From assembly GCF_947501225.1 (NCBI RefSeq), contig NZ_CANMUW010000007.1:1-64000 (forward strand): a DNA stretch of 64,000 bases, written 5' to 3'. The notes under the pieces are model-generated. The model was not told where the DNA came from, searched no databases, and saw only the letters and a program-made list of their open reading frames with translations. The number at the start of each line of letters is the position of its first letter. Position 1 is the first letter of the stretch. Source of the stretch: an uncultured Shewanella sp. (GTDB taxonomy: Bacteria; Pseudomonadota; Gammaproteobacteria; Enterobacterales; Shewanellaceae). The position numbers and the translations under genes were made by a program. Shown here piece by piece: positions 50,832-60,858 of this stretch.

Positions 50832-52409
50832 TTAAGTTAAAAATTCAGCTCTTACTTTGTCGGCAATGCCTACGAGTTGTCGATGACTCCCCCCCATAAA
50901 AGGCTGATACTTCTGGCTCTGACCTATGGCCTTGGGGTTCATCGGCTGTCTGACTTGACTGGCACTCGGGGTCAACACGGTTCTTTTCGATTGGTAAAAT
51001 GTCAAACACTGCTCTTCGAAGCCTAAGCCGCAATAACTAAGCAGCTCAGCGATCTCCTCATCCGGCGACTGAACCAGACGCTCAAAGCTAAGATGATATA
51101 TCTCTTGCGAGTATATTCCTGACCAATGTTTCATCAACTCAAGATAGCTCTGCCAGTAAGTGACAATATTATCGAGGGAGTAGGAGTAGTCATGACCACG
51201 GCTAAAGTGCTGTTTAAACACCCCCATCGCATTGTCATTAGCATCCCTGATCACATTGATAATTTTGGCGTTGGGAAAGAGCGCCTTGATTAAACCAATG
51301 TGCAAAAAGTTATTCGGGTTCTTATCGATGAAGTACTCAGGCTCACTTTCAAAATATTTTGAAACCTGATCTAAATATTGCCCTCTTAAACGCTTAGCCT
51401 TCTCTTCAGACAGATTCGTGAGCCACTTAGCATAGCCGCCTGACATATCTAGCTCCAGAGCCAGACGCTCGATATAGGGCAGCTCATCGGTAGCTTCAAC
51501 CTGAGAGTGGCTCGCTAGGATCTGCTCGGTGAGCGTCGTGCCTGATCTTGGCATACCAACGATAAAGATAGGTGTTTGTGAATTTTCCTGTAGTTGATGC
51601 TGGTTAATCTTAACCGGCTTACACCCAAGCAGGGAGTCAATAATTTGCTTAAAGGGTCCGGCCTTGAAGGGACGAAGCTCCTGCATCAAGCTATTGGCTT
51701 CTTTAATTACGGCGAAGGAGTGCTCATAATCACCTCTTTGCTCCAATACCCGGCTATAAGCAAACAGGAACAGCGAGCGATTCGCATTGGAATACTGCTC
51801 AGACTCCAAGTGGCTCTGCAGTAGCTCGGCATCTGATTCAGAAAATGAGTAGTTTTTAAGATCTGCCAGGCTCCAGTAACCTACGGCCTGGTGCTGTTCT
51901 CCGGCCTCTATATAGCTGTGATAAAGCTCGGCGGCTTTTACTGTATCCCCCTTGGCTTTATATACATGCCCCAGATTAAGCAGGGCTGCCGGTTCTTCTA
52001 CGCCATTAGCTATACAGGCTTGAAAGGCAACTTCCGCCTCATCCATCAACCCTATCTTGCTCGCAGTAATGCCAAGCTTAAACCTATTGCAGTTATTGCC
52101 AGGCTGCAGTTTAACCAAGATGACTAAGTATCGATAAGCACTGAAGAAGTCCTCTCGTCTTTCCGCTACGGCTAAGAGGCCCGATAAGGCCTGCGTCTCT
52201 TCGGGTGCAAGAGAGATAACAATAGAAAAGAGCCTATGGGCCTCTTTGTGATCATTACTACTCAGCGCAAGCTGACCCAAAATAGTCAGTGCATCGACCT
52301 GCTGAGGATTGCGGCGAATCACCTTTCTTGCATAGATACCGGCAGATGAAAATTTTTGTTCGGCAAAGAAAGCCTTTGCATCATTGAGATAGCGCTCTTC
52401 TCTGTTCAA
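50832..52409 (-). CDS. TPR-repeat sulfotransferase
   Basis: The 525-residue protein has an N-terminal run of about five tetratricopeptide repeats (residues 1-200, e.g. QQVDALTILGQLALSSNDHKEAHRLF, AALLNLGHVYKAKGDTVKAAELY). A C-terminal sulfotransferase domain follows, with the PAPS loop IFIVGMPRSGTTLTEQIL (about 280-297), DKNPNNFLHIGLI and VIRDANDNAMGVF. TPR-sulfotransferases of this type are common in marine bacteria with uncharacterised acceptors. It lacks the SEC-C motif and is convergent with the SEC-C pair, with 76 bp between stops. Confidence 0.88.
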   Translation of the reverse strand: MNREERYLNDAKAFFAEQKFSSAGIYARKVIRRNPQQVDALTILGQLALSSNDHKEAHRLFSIVISLAPEETQALSGLLAVAERREDFFSAYRYLVILVKLQPGNNCNRFKLGITASKIGLMDEAEVAFQACIANGVEEPAALLNLGHVYKAKGDTVKAAELYHSYIEAGEQHQAVGYWSLADLKNYSFSESDAELLQSHLESEQYSNANRSLFLFAYSRVLEQRGDYEHSFAVIKEANSLMQELRPFKAGPFKQIIDSLLGCKPVKINQHQLQENSQTPIFIVGMPRSGTTLTEQILASHSQVEATDELPYIERLALELDMSGGYAKWLTNLSEEKAKRLRGQYLDQVSKYFESEPEYFIDKNPNNFLHIGLIKALFPNAKIINVIRDANDNAMGVFKQHFSRGHDYSYSLDNIVTYWQSYLELMKHWSGIYSQEIYHLSFERLVQSPDEEIAELLSYCGLGFEEQCLTFYQSKRTVLTPSASQVRQPMNPKAIGQSQKYQPFMGGSHRQLVGIADKVRAEFLT

Positions 52410-52615
52410 TTCCAGTTCCCTTTTCTTATTATTTTCTTCAAGGTTCGGTATGAATCACCATACCAAGATAGCAATCCGTGACCTTACCAGCAGCAAACTG
52501 CGTCTCTTTAGTCAGAAAGATGTTATTGGCTTGTTTAAATTCTGGCTTGCCTTGTCATTATAAGCATAATGAAGTAGAAATATAATCCGACTTAACTTTC
52601 AGCTCCACTGCCCTG

Positions 52616-53095
52616 ATGACGACTAAGAAAATTGCTATATTTGTCGATGTTCAAAATATCTATTACACCTGCCGTCAAGCCTTCGGTCGACAGTTCAACT
52701 ATAGAAAGCTGTGGCAACAACTCACAAATGAGGGACAGATAACTTCGGCGACGGCTTACGCCATTCACAGGGGAGATGATGGGCAGCTTAAGTTCCAGGA
52801 TGCCCTGAAACATATTGGCTTCGATGTGAAGTTAAAGCCCTTCATACAGAGAAGTGATGGAAGTGCCAAAGGCGACTGGGATGTGGGTATAACCATAGAT
52901 ATCCTGGAGACAGCCAATGAGGTCGATAGCGTTATCCTACTCTCCGGCGATGGTGATTTCGACCTGCTGATGCAGAAGATCTATAAAAAATATGGTACCG
53001 ACACTCAAGTCTACGGGGTCCCCTCCCTGACGGCAAAATCACTCATAGACTCGGTATGTCAATACCATGAGATCGATGAATCACTCCTGCTCTGA
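52616..53095 (+). CDS. NYN domain protein (LabA/DUF88-like)
   Basis: The 159-residue protein is a single NYN (PIN-like) domain with predicted RNase activity. Acidic metal-binding positions are seen in IAIFVDVQNIYYT (about residue 11), AKGDWDVGITIDI (about 84-95) and VILLSGDGDFDLLMQKI (about 113-123). It resembles the LabA/YihN-type family. The target RNA is unknown. It diverges from the TPR-sulfotransferase and is upstream of the YbaK-like gene. Confidence 0.85.
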   Translation: MTTKKIAIFVDVQNIYYTCRQAFGRQFNYRKLWQQLTNEGQITSATAYAIHRGDDGQLKFQDALKHIGFDVKLKPFIQRSDGSAKGDWDVGITIDILETANEVDSVILLSGDGDFDLLMQKIYKKYGTDTQVYGVPSLTAKSLIDSVCQYHEIDESLLL

Positions 53096-53185
53096 AAGAC
53101 TCTACAGCAGTTAATATATTTGAGGGTCGACGAGAGAGAGAGCGACTATAATTGAAATGTCATATTGTCTTTTTGAGGTAACATC

Positions 53186-53665
53186 ATGACTATTTCAACA
53201 CGTTTGAATACCTATCTGAACGATAACAAGGTCGAATATAACCTTGTGGCTCATCCCCACAGCTTTAATTCACTGAGCTCAGCGATCGCCGCACATATAT
53301 CTCCGGCGCAGGTTGCCAAGGCTGTAATTCTGGAAGATCACGAAGGCAGAAAAATGATGGCCGTATTACCGGCGGATCATAAGATCAACCTGGGAGCGCT
53401 CAGCGAGAAGCTAAACCGGGATTTTCACCTGATAAAAGAGCAGGCTGTCTATAAAATGTTTAATGATTGCGAAAATGGCGCGATTCCTCCAATTGGTGAT
53501 GTCTACAATATGGACGCCGTTTATGATGATCTCTTAGTTGAATCAAAGGATCTATATTTAGAGGCGGGGGATCATAGCAGCTTTATCCATATTGAAAGAA
53601 AGGACTTCGTTAAGCTGATCAAAGATGCCAAACATCTCAGATTCAGCCACCTGACCATTCATTAG
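53186..53665 (+). CDS. YbaK/EbsC family aminoacyl-tRNA deacylase-like protein
   Basis: The 159-residue protein has the YbaK/ProRS-INS fold signatures YNLVAHPHSFNSLSSAIAAHISPAQVAKAVIL and MMAVLPADHKINLGAL, then DGNGA-like GAIPPIGDVYNMDAVYDDLL. Proteins of this family remove wrong amino acids from tRNA in trans. The exact specificity is not clear from sequence. AGGTAAC precedes the ATG. Confidence 0.85.
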   Translation: MTISTRLNTYLNDNKVEYNLVAHPHSFNSLSSAIAAHISPAQVAKAVILEDHEGRKMMAVLPADHKINLGALSEKLNRDFHLIKEQAVYKMFNDCENGAIPPIGDVYNMDAVYDDLLVESKDLYLEAGDHSSFIHIERKDFVKLIKDAKHLRFSHLTIH

Positions 53666-53962
53666 TCAGGCAGATATACGGGCAGGCAATAGGGCAATGG
53701 AGCCTATGGACACTCCCCATAGGCTCTGGACCAGACAAAAGCCCTTAAATAAGTCCTCAAATCAGCCCATCCAGTGAGTTCAATATCTGCGGGCTTAAAC
53801 AGCGGCTATTTAACTCATAGGTGAGTGCGTTTGGAGCAAAACTGCCGAGCCACAAAAGAGTTGTTGTATTATCACGTCTTTCCCTCAGCAGTAATGTTCT
53901 CGGTTCTTATGAATAACAAGGAGGCTCAAATTGACACCTCCCAACTCCTCCCATCATTCGGG
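53666..53962. other. Intergenic region with an inverted repeat
   Basis: 297 bp between convergent genes. GAGCCTATGG (53700-53709) and CCATAGGCTC (53717-53726) form a perfect 10-bp hairpin with a 7-nt loop but no T run. A 63-codon plus frame (53825-54016) runs into the porin 3' end and looks non-coding. Confidence 0.5.
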
Positions 53963-55117
53963 TCAATATTGCCACTCTTTAGCAAAATCATACCTGAAGC
54001 CTACTACCCACGATGAGAAGTCATCGAAATAGTCCATATCACGATAAAGGTATTCTATATGGAAACGTAGATTATCGTCCGGCAACCACTCAAATGTGGT
54101 GTTGAAACCATCAAACTTGCGACTCACCAAGCGGCCATGTCCGTCGTCAAACTCGAAATAGCCTAACTTAATCTTAAATTGCTCACCCAAAGGATAAGCC
54201 GCCGCCAGGTCTAAGGTGTGACCATCACGATCGTGAGGCAGCAGATCTCTTTTATAGGTCCGTTCCTGATAGGCAGCCGCCAGATATAAGCCATTTTCGA
54301 AACCATGAGCCAGCGAGGCGGCCCACACCTCATCCTCGCCAGTGGTTAGGTCTGCATCCACACTATCCTCAACCAGATAGCTAACGGCCCCATGGAAGCT
54401 CCCATGATCGAACCCGACCCCCAGGTTGACCAGGTCGGCATCATCGCTGCCACCTCCCCCGTCAAACTGACCGGCGGCTAGCCAACTGAATTTACCGGTT
54501 TGCAGGCGATAGCTAAGCATGTTGTCGACAAAGAAGACGCTCTCGGCATCATAGGCAAACGGACTATTGGCATGATTGAAAATATCCACATATTCGGCGA
54601 TCAGAAGATATTGAGGTGGTCTGTCTTTACCAATCCCTACCTTGCCAAAGGGACTGGATACGGCGGCATAGGCCTTTCTCGCTTTACCAAAGTCACCACT
54701 ATTTGAAAGGTCTATGCTCCACTCTCCGTGTAACTCGGCTACCCAGCCTGGCATAAACTCATTGGTGGCCCTGAGCCCTGCCCGCGACAGTGCGTCACGA
54801 ACATCATAAAAAGAGTCTCCGTCCTCATCTATGTGACCAATGGTCGGTCTCATTGTCGCGTAGGCGCTAATTGTATTGTTAGTTTTCTCAGCAGTGGAGG
54901 TTTGGATTGGCTCAGCGACAGGAACCGTCACGACTTGAGCATGCTGTTTCTGCGTCTCCTGCTTCTGGGCCTCCTCTAACAGCTGTACCTGTTTCTGAAG
55001 CTTCTCAATTTGAAGCTTCAATGACTCAAGTGATATTTCGGACTCTGCAGCCGTGACACCAAAGACACCTCCACAGATAGATAAAGTGATCAGGTTTGCG
55101 ATTAATTTTTTTCGCAT
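53963..55117 (-). CDS. Outer-membrane porin
   Basis: The 384-residue protein has a Sec signal peptide (RKKLIANLITLSICGGVFGVTAAE), then a short coiled coil (SLESLKLQIEKLQKQVQLLEEAQKQE), then a beta-barrel with alternating strands such as WLAAGQFDGGGGSDDADLVNLGVGF and LYLAAAYQERTY, ending GFRYDFAKEWQY. The pattern fits gammaproteobacterial porins with N-terminal coiled coils. The last residue is Tyr rather than the common Phe. An FNR/EtrA-type box lies 156 bp upstream. Confidence 0.85.
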   Translation of the reverse strand: MRKKLIANLITLSICGGVFGVTAAESEISLESLKLQIEKLQKQVQLLEEAQKQETQKQHAQVVTVPVAEPIQTSTAEKTNNTISAYATMRPTIGHIDEDGDSFYDVRDALSRAGLRATNEFMPGWVAELHGEWSIDLSNSGDFGKARKAYAAVSSPFGKVGIGKDRPPQYLLIAEYVDIFNHANSPFAYDAESVFFVDNMLSYRLQTGKFSWLAAGQFDGGGGSDDADLVNLGVGFDHGSFHGAVSYLVEDSVDADLTTGEDEVWAASLAHGFENGLYLAAAYQERTYKRDLLPHDRDGHTLDLAAAYPLGEQFKIKLGYFEFDDGHGRLVSRKFDGFNTTFEWLPDDNLRFHIEYLYRDMDYFDDFSSWVVGFRYDFAKEWQY

Positions 55118-55272
55118 AATCTTTTCCCGGGATAACTAGCGGTAGAAAAAGTATAGACCATTCTTTTTAAAGAGAAGATTTAGATGGAATACCCGGGTCA
55201 TAGACAAAATTAGTCACTTTGATGCTAACTGAGAGGAAATGGCCACTGTTTTCCACTAACCTAAGGATAAGA

Positions 55273-55286
55273 TTGATAATTATCAA
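55273..55286. promoter_or_regulatory. Perfect FNR/EtrA-type box
   Basis: TTGATAATTATCAA matches the FNR consensus TTGAT-N4-ATCAA exactly and is a perfect palindrome. It lies between the divergent porin (start 55117) and alcohol dehydrogenase (start 55497). In Shewanella the FNR homologue is EtrA. Which gene it controls is not clear from position. Confidence 0.65.
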
Positions 55287-55496
55287 ACAAGCAAATCAAC
55301 CTTCCATAATTCCGACAGTTAATTCCGCCACATTGGTCATAAATTTACAGATTTAGTAGTACAGATCTAACTTTGGGCCAACTTCCATACTATTACGGCG
55401 ACTTTTTAGAGAATGATCACACCTTTGGCATATCAAGGTTGGTACTTTAGTTACCAGAATATAACAACTTTAAACTTTAAGCATAAAGGTGATTTT

Positions 55497-56645
55497 ATGG
55501 CTGCTAAATTTTTTATCCCGTCAGTCAACGTGTTAGGACAAAACGCTGTTGATGATGCTATCGGTGATATCAAGACATTAGGCTTCAAAAGAGCATTAAT
55601 TGTTACAGACAAACCACTTGTAGAGATTGGTCTTGTTGCACAAGTCGCAGATAAATTAGGCTCTGCCGATATCGAAGTTACTGTCTTCGATGGCGTACAG
55701 CCAAACCCAACGGTTGGTAATGTCGAAGCGGGTCTGGAGTTACTCAAAGCTAACGATTGTGATTTCGTTGTATCTCTTGGTGGCGGCTCTCCCCATGATT
55801 GCGCTAAAGGTATCGCCTTAGTCGCAACCAATGGTGGCAGCATCAAAGATTACGAAGGTCTTGATGTATCAACTAAACCTCAGCTTCCACTTGTAGCAAT
55901 CAACACAACAGCCGGTACTGCCAGCGAAATGACACGTTTCTGTATCATCACCGATGAGCAGCGTCATATTAAGATGGCGATTGTCGATAAGCACACTACG
56001 CCAATTCTGTCTGTAAATGACCCTGAGTTGATGCTGGCAAAACCTGCCGGTCTGACGGCAGCTACTGGTATGGATGCATTGACTCACGCAGTTGAAGCTT
56101 ATGTGTCTATCGCAGCTAACCCGATCACGGATGCCTGTGCTATCAAGGCTATCGAGCTTATCAAGGCAAACTTAGTTGAAGCTGTAGATAACGGTCAAAG
56201 TATCGATGCACGTGATCAGATGGCTTACGCACAATTCCTTGCAGGTATGGCATTCAATAACGCAAGCTTAGGTTATGTTCATGCTATGGCGCACCAACTC
56301 GGTGGCTTCTACGATCTTCCACACGGTGTATGTAACGCTCTGCTATTACCACACGTTCAAGAGTACAACGCACAGGTTGCTGCACCACGTCTGAAAGATG
56401 TTGCAAAGGCTATGGGCGTTGACGTATCTGCGATGGACGACGCTCAGGGTGCTAAAGCTGCAATCGAGGCCATCAAGGAGTTAGCGTTAGCCGTTAAGAT
56501 CCCTGAAAACCTGACTAAATTGGGTGTGAAGGCAGAAGATATTCCAACACTTGCCGACAATGCTCTTAAAGATGCTTGTGGTTTCACCAACCCTAAGCAA
56601 GCGACACACGAAGAGATCTGCCAGATCTTTACTAACGCTTTATAA
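55497..56645 (+). CDS. Iron-containing alcohol dehydrogenase
   Basis: A group III Fe-dependent alcohol dehydrogenase, 382 residues from ATG 55497 ([14 protein letters not shown]), with AAAGGTG 10 bp upstream. The frame is open to 55413, but that part is not family-like. NAD-binding signature [14 protein letters not shown]; iron ligands are expected in the helix [24 protein letters not shown] and in [26 protein letters not shown]. It resembles E. coli YiaY and Shewanella AdhB. It probably interconverts aldehydes and alcohols in low-oxygen metabolism. Confidence 0.93.
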   Translation: MAAKFFIPSVNVLGQNAVDDAIGDIKTLGFKRALIVTDKPLVEIGLVAQVADKLGSADIEVTVFDGVQPNPTVGNVEAGLELLKANDCDFVVSLGGGSPHDCAKGIALVATNGGSIKDYEGLDVSTKPQLPLVAINTTAGTASEMTRFCIITDEQRHIKMAIVDKHTTPILSVNDPELMLAKPAGLTAATGMDALTHAVEAYVSIAANPITDACAIKAIELIKANLVEAVDNGQSIDARDQMAYAQFLAGMAFNNASLGYVHAMAHQLGGFYDLPHGVCNALLLPHVQEYNAQVAAPRLKDVAKAMGVDVSAMDDAQGAKAAIEAIKELALAVKIPENLTKLGVKAEDIPTLADNALKDACGFTNPKQATHEEICQIFTNAL

Positions 56646-56717
56646 CGCACTCTCTGCGCCAACCCTGTAGGCGCAGAATAGCTCGGTTTGTTTTCTCCCT
56701 GCATCAGAGAACAACCC

Positions 56718-56750
56718 AAAAGGCTCACTCTTAGGAGTGGGCCTTTTTTT
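56718..56750 (+). terminator. Terminator of the alcohol dehydrogenase
   Basis: An AAAGGCTCACTC / GAGTGGGCCTTT stem (one G-T pair) with loop TTAG and a run of seven T, 73 bp past the stop. Confidence 0.92.
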
Positions 56751-56919
56751 ATCCCCCACAACGCGCTGCCATCAAATACACTAAAAGAGAAGGCAAAATG
56801 TGAGAAAACTCGCGATCTAACTCAAAATTTCGAGATAAATAACTAACACACAGTGATACAAGTGTTATACCGTAGTGAATAGTTAGCTTTTTCCCTGCAA
56901 AGAACAAGCAAGCTGGAAG
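56751..56919 (+). ncRNA. Candidate small RNA ending at an orphan terminator
   Basis: No plus-strand gene explains the strong terminator at 56920-56957, and the dehydrogenase already has its own. The 170 bp between them have no coding frame. A transcript starting around 56850-56880 (GTTATACC near 56866 could be a -10) would be roughly 80-110 nt. Alternatively it is readthrough from the dehydrogenase with a second terminator. There is no direct proof of transcription. Confidence 0.3.
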
Positions 56920-56957
56920 GCCTGTTTACTCCTGTGTGAGTGAACGGGCCTTTTTTC
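56920..56957 (+). terminator. Strong orphan terminator
   Basis: A 14-bp stem AGGCCTGTTTACTC / GAGTGAACGGGCCT with two G-T pairs, a 6-nt loop and a run of T. It is the second terminator after the alcohol dehydrogenase, 170 bp beyond the first. Confidence 0.9.
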
Positions 56958-57137
56958 AACTCTCTCCCAACTCGCTCCCCCCCTGAGTTATCGATAATCG
57001 ACAAAAAATACAGAGCCTGTCTTGATGCTACTGGTTAGTTTTCTGAAGAGCCAGTTAGTAATGTTATCGGGACACGAGAAGAGTAGAGGTTAAGGTTTTA
57101 ACATTCAGGCCAGGAAGAGAGTAAAAGCCTTGCCAGG

Positions 57138-57166
57138 CAAAAAAAAGGCTGCCCTGAGGCAGCCTT
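57138..57166 (-). terminator. Terminator of the cold-shock gene
   Basis: A perfect 9-bp stem AAGGCTGCC / GGCAGCCTT with loop CTGA, followed by a T run on the minus strand, 26 bp past the csp stop. Confidence 0.92.
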
Positions 57167-57191
57167 GATTTTGATCCGAAATCGTTCCGGA

Positions 57192-57404
57192 TTAAAGCGC
57201 TACAACGTTTGCAGCTTGCAGACCTTTCTGGCCCTGCTCAACTTCAAAAGATACTTTCTGACCTTCTGCAAGAGTCTTGAAACCATCAGAAACGATAGCA
57301 CGGAAATGAACGAAAACATCATCGCCGCCATTTTCTTGAGAGATAAATCCGAAACCTTTCTCTTCGTTAAACCATTTTACTGTACCGGTAGTTGAATTAG
57401 ACAT
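57192..57404 (-). CDS. Cold-shock family protein
   Basis: A 70-residue single cold-shock domain with both RNA-binding motifs: [13 protein letters not shown] (RNP1) and DVFVHFRAI (RNP2). These proteins melt secondary structure in mRNA. AGGGGCAA precedes the ATG. The AT-rich upstream stretch (57405-57560) could be a long structured leader as in E. coli cspA, but no cold box was identified. The exact paralogue cannot be told. Confidence 0.95.
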   Translation of the reverse strand: MSNSTTGTVKWFNEEKGFGFISQENGGDDVFVHFRAIVSDGFKTLAEGQKVSFEVEQGQKGLQAANVVAL

Positions 57405-57673
57405 CTATTGCCCCTTATATAAATTCATAAAAAATATCGCGAAAATGCGAAGTGCTTAGAAGTTGAATTATTAAGTATTACGATGAAGCTAAGGGAAACA
57501 CTACGGACAAAAACTTACGAAGATCTGACGCGGGTTTACTTTACTTGATTCTTTAATAACTCCAAACCACAGAGCGGGAGTGAGAATAGCACGAATTGAA
57601 AATTTGTAAACAGAAAGAGCCCGGAACCGCCGCCTTACAGGCTCAAAGCTGGAACAAATTCGTTACAGACAGC
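57405..57673. other. Cold-shock gene leader and intergenic region
   Basis: About 270 bp upstream of csp and downstream of the second RND pump. It is AT-rich near the csp start and probably the csp promoter and leader. No reading frame or known riboswitch was recognised. Confidence 0.4.
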
Positions 57674-57700
57674 AAAAGGCCCACGGTTTTCGTGGGCCAA
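57674..57700 (-). terminator. Terminator of the second RND operon
   Basis: A perfect 8-bp stem GGCCCACG / CGTGGGCC with a 5-nt loop and TTTT on the minus strand, about 30 bp past the pump stop. Confidence 0.85.
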
Positions 57701-57729
57701 TGCAAGGGTTGGTGAATCACTATGCCCGT

Positions 57730-60700
57730 CTAGGCTTTAGACTCTCCCTTCACTCGCTCTCTGAGCTTTTGCATGATCACATAGAACACGGGAACCAGCA
57801 GGGTTCCGACAATGGTAGCCGCCAGCATGCCGCCGAATACTGAATAGCCTAAGGCTCTGCGACTCCCCGCGCCTGCACCTGTGGCAACAACCAGAGGCAA
57901 CACACCCAGAAGGAAGGAGAAGGCGGTCATCAATACCGCACGGAAACGAAGCCTGGCAGCCGTTTCTCCGGCATCGAGAATACTCTTTCCCTCCTCCCGC
58001 AACTGTTTTGCAAACTCAACGATCAAGATGGCATTCTTACAGGCCAGTCCTATCAGCAGCACCAGACCAATCTGAGCATAGAGGTTGAGATCCGTTCCCA
58101 TCAGCCAGATATAGATAAATGCACCAAGTAGCGCAATAGGCACCGCCAGCATGACCGCAAATGGAACCGTCCAACTCTCATACTGAGCGACCAGGAACAG
58201 ATAGGTAAATACTAACGCCAGACCAAAAATGAGTGGCGCTAAGTTACCCGCCTTAATCTCCTGATAGGTCTGACCCGTCCACTCATAGCTATAACCTGTA
58301 GGCAGGCTCTGTTCTGCCGCTCTCTCCATCGCCTTGATAGCATCCCCCGAGCTGAATCCCGGTGCGGGGAAACCATTAATGGTGGTAGAGCTGAACATGT
58401 TATAGCCGTTCATCACATCAGGGCCCAGGATAGGTGTCACCTTAACCAGGGTGCTCAAAGGAACCATCTCACCACTTGCCGAACGTACATAGAATCGGGA
58501 GATATCCTGATCAGAGTTACGGAACTCACCCTCGGCCTGCAGGATCACCCTGAACACCTTGCCGAAGCGGTTAAAGTCATTCACATACATAGAACCGAGC
58601 ATGGTCTGCATAGTTGTGAAGATCTCGTTCAACGAGATACCCAGCGCCTTGGCTTTATCCCTGTCGACATCCACATACATCTGCGGTACATCGGCACGGA
58701 AGTTACTGAACGCCATGGCGATCTCCGGCTGCTCGTTTGCCTTCATGATCAAGGCTCGCATGACAGAAGCCAGCTCTTGAGGCGAACGCCCCTGAGTCTC
58801 TTGCAGTACAAACTCAAATCCACCGACACTACCGACTCCCGGAATAGGAGGCAGTGAGAAAGCCATCGCCTTCACCGACGGGTTCGCCGCATACTTAGCC
58901 TGGAGCTTAGCAACGATTGCCGCCTCAACCATATCCGGGGTATCCCGCTCCTCCCATGAGGATAGGGTAACGATCATCAAGCCGCCGTTAGATGACACTG
59001 AGCCGGTTAAGATACTGAACCCACTGGCATGGATAACATTCTCGACACCGGGCTCAGCCAGGGTCAGTTCAACTAACTCCTCCATCACCTCTTCGGTACG
59101 GTTGAGTGATGCCCCGTCGGGAAGCTGAATGTCGACCATAAAGGCTTTCTTATCTTCCATAGGTACGAAACCTGAAGGCAAGATTTTTGCGACTCCCCCG
59201 GTGATGCCGATTAAACAGATATAGACGATCACAACCAGAGACAGCTTACGGGTTAAAGATGAGACGAGTCCCATGTATTTACCGGTGAAGCGTTCAAAAT
59301 ACTTATTAAACGAAGCATGAAAGCCTGTTTCATGCTCTTTAGGCGCTTTCAGCAGTGAGGCACACAGGGCCGGACTCAGGGTCAGGGCGTTTATCGATGA
59401 GATAAGCACCGCGATACAGATAGTCACCGAGAACTGTGCATACATCTGTCCGGTAATTCCCGGCATCACCGCCGTTGGCGCGAATACCGCGAGTAGAACT
59501 AAGGTCGTCGCAATGATGGGACCGGTAACCTCCTTCATCGCCTTTGAGGTCGCCTCGACAGGCGACAACCCCTCATCCTGCATCAGGCGCGTGACGTTCT
59601 CCACCACCACGATGGCATCATCGACCACGATACCGATAGCTAAGATCAGCGCAAACAGAGAGACGGTGTTGATACTCATGCCAAACAGAAGCAGGAAGGC
59701 AAAAGTACCTATCAGAGAGACTGGGATCGCGATCCCGGGAACCAGAGTGGAGCGGACATCCTGCAGGAAGATATACACAACGAAGACAACCAGAGCGATA
59801 GAGATAAAGAGTGTCTGTACAACCTCTTTAATCGAGGTTTCTACAAACTCTGTGGTGTCATAAAGCACTTTATACTCGAGATCCGTCGGGAAGCGTTCAG
59901 ACAGTTTAGCCATTTCGGCTTTAATTCCGGCGGCGACCTCCAACGCATTGGCATCGGGCGACTGATAAACGGCAATAATAGCCGAAGGTTTGTTATTCAG
60001 CTTACCTTGAGCATCATAGGTTTGAGAACCTAACTCGACACGGGCAACATCGCTGACAACAACCTTAGAGCCGTCGCTGTTAGCGCGGATCATCACATCC
60101 CTGAACTCTGCCGGGTCTTTCAAGCGCCCCTTGGTCTGCAAGGTGTATTGAAACTGCTGCTCTGGATCGACCGGAGCGGCACCGATACGACCGGCCGCAA
60201 CCTGAATATTCTGCTCCTGCAGAGCCGCAATCACATCTTTTGCCGTGACGCCGAAACTTGCCATCTTATTCGGGTCCAGCCAGATTCGGATCGCATAATC
60301 GAGGGCTCCGATAACCTGCACTTTAGAGACACCATTTTGTCTGGCTAACGCATCGGTGACATTCAGGCCGGCATAGTTAGTAATGAAGAGCGAATCGAAG
60401 GTCTCGTTGGGTGAAACCAGGTTCACTACCATCAGGATATTAGAACTCTGCTTCTCGACCGTCACCCCCTGGCGCTTAACCTCTTCGGGTAACCGCGGCA
60501 TCGCCTGCTGTACCCGGTTTTGCACCTTGACCTGTGCCATATCCGCGTCGGTGCCGACATCGAAAGTAACACTCAGTGAGTAACTGCCGTCATTGGCACT
60601 CTTGGACTCCATATAGATCATATCTTCGACACCGTTGACCTCGGCCTCAATCGGCTGAGCTATGGTGTCTTTTACGATATCGGCACTGGCACCTGAATAA

Positions 60701-60846
60701 CTGGTAGATACATTGATCTGTGGCGGCGCTATCTCGGGAAACTCAGATACAGACAGGATCGGAATTGAGATTAAACCGACTAAGGTCAACACCGTCGAGA
60801 TGACGAAGGCAAACTTAGGCCTATGAATAAAAAATTCACTAATCAT
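57730..60846 (-). CDS. RND efflux pump, AcrB/MexB-like
   Basis: A 1038-residue HAE1 RND transporter that is closer to the AcrB/MexB type than the pump at 43.4 kb. Motifs: [24 protein letters not shown] at the N-terminus, [19 protein letters not shown] (the TM4 proton-relay Asp pair), [14 protein letters not shown], and [21 protein letters not shown] near the end. The adaptor lies 12 bp upstream in the same operon. No outer-membrane factor or regulator is adjacent. Confidence 0.95.
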   Translation of the reverse strand: MISEFFIHRPKFAFVISTVLTLVGLISIPILSVSEFPEIAPPQINVSTSYSGASADIVKDTIAQPIEAEVNGVEDMIYMESKSANDGSYSLSVTFDVGTDADMAQVKVQNRVQQAMPRLPEEVKRQGVTVEKQSSNILMVVNLVSPNETFDSLFITNYAGLNVTDALARQNGVSKVQVIGALDYAIRIWLDPNKMASFGVTAKDVIAALQEQNIQVAAGRIGAAPVDPEQQFQYTLQTKGRLKDPAEFRDVMIRANSDGSKVVVSDVARVELGSQTYDAQGKLNNKPSAIIAVYQSPDANALEVAAGIKAEMAKLSERFPTDLEYKVLYDTTEFVETSIKEVVQTLFISIALVVFVVYIFLQDVRSTLVPGIAIPVSLIGTFAFLLLFGMSINTVSLFALILAIGIVVDDAIVVVENVTRLMQDEGLSPVEATSKAMKEVTGPIIATTLVLLAVFAPTAVMPGITGQMYAQFSVTICIAVLISSINALTLSPALCASLLKAPKEHETGFHASFNKYFERFTGKYMGLVSSLTRKLSLVVIVYICLIGITGGVAKILPSGFVPMEDKKAFMVDIQLPDGASLNRTEEVMEELVELTLAEPGVENVIHASGFSILTGSVSSNGGLMIVTLSSWEERDTPDMVEAAIVAKLQAKYAANPSVKAMAFSLPPIPGVGSVGGFEFVLQETQGRSPQELASVMRALIMKANEQPEIAMAFSNFRADVPQMYVDVDRDKAKALGISLNEIFTTMQTMLGSMYVNDFNRFGKVFRVILQAEGEFRNSDQDISRFYVRSASGEMVPLSTLVKVTPILGPDVMNGYNMFSSTTINGFPAPGFSSGDAIKAMERAAEQSLPTGYSYEWTGQTYQEIKAGNLAPLIFGLALVFTYLFLVAQYESWTVPFAVMLAVPIALLGAFIYIWLMGTDLNLYAQIGLVLLIGLACKNAILIVEFAKQLREEGKSILDAGETAARLRFRAVLMTAFSFLLGVLPLVVATGAGAGSRRALGYSVFGGMLAATIVGTLLVPVFYVIMQKLRERVKGESKA

Positions 60847-60858
60847 AATTATCCCTTA

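Noticed and set aside
53825..54016. 63-codon plus-strand frame
   Set aside because: Runs into the porin 3' end antisense and has no ribosome site or family similarity.
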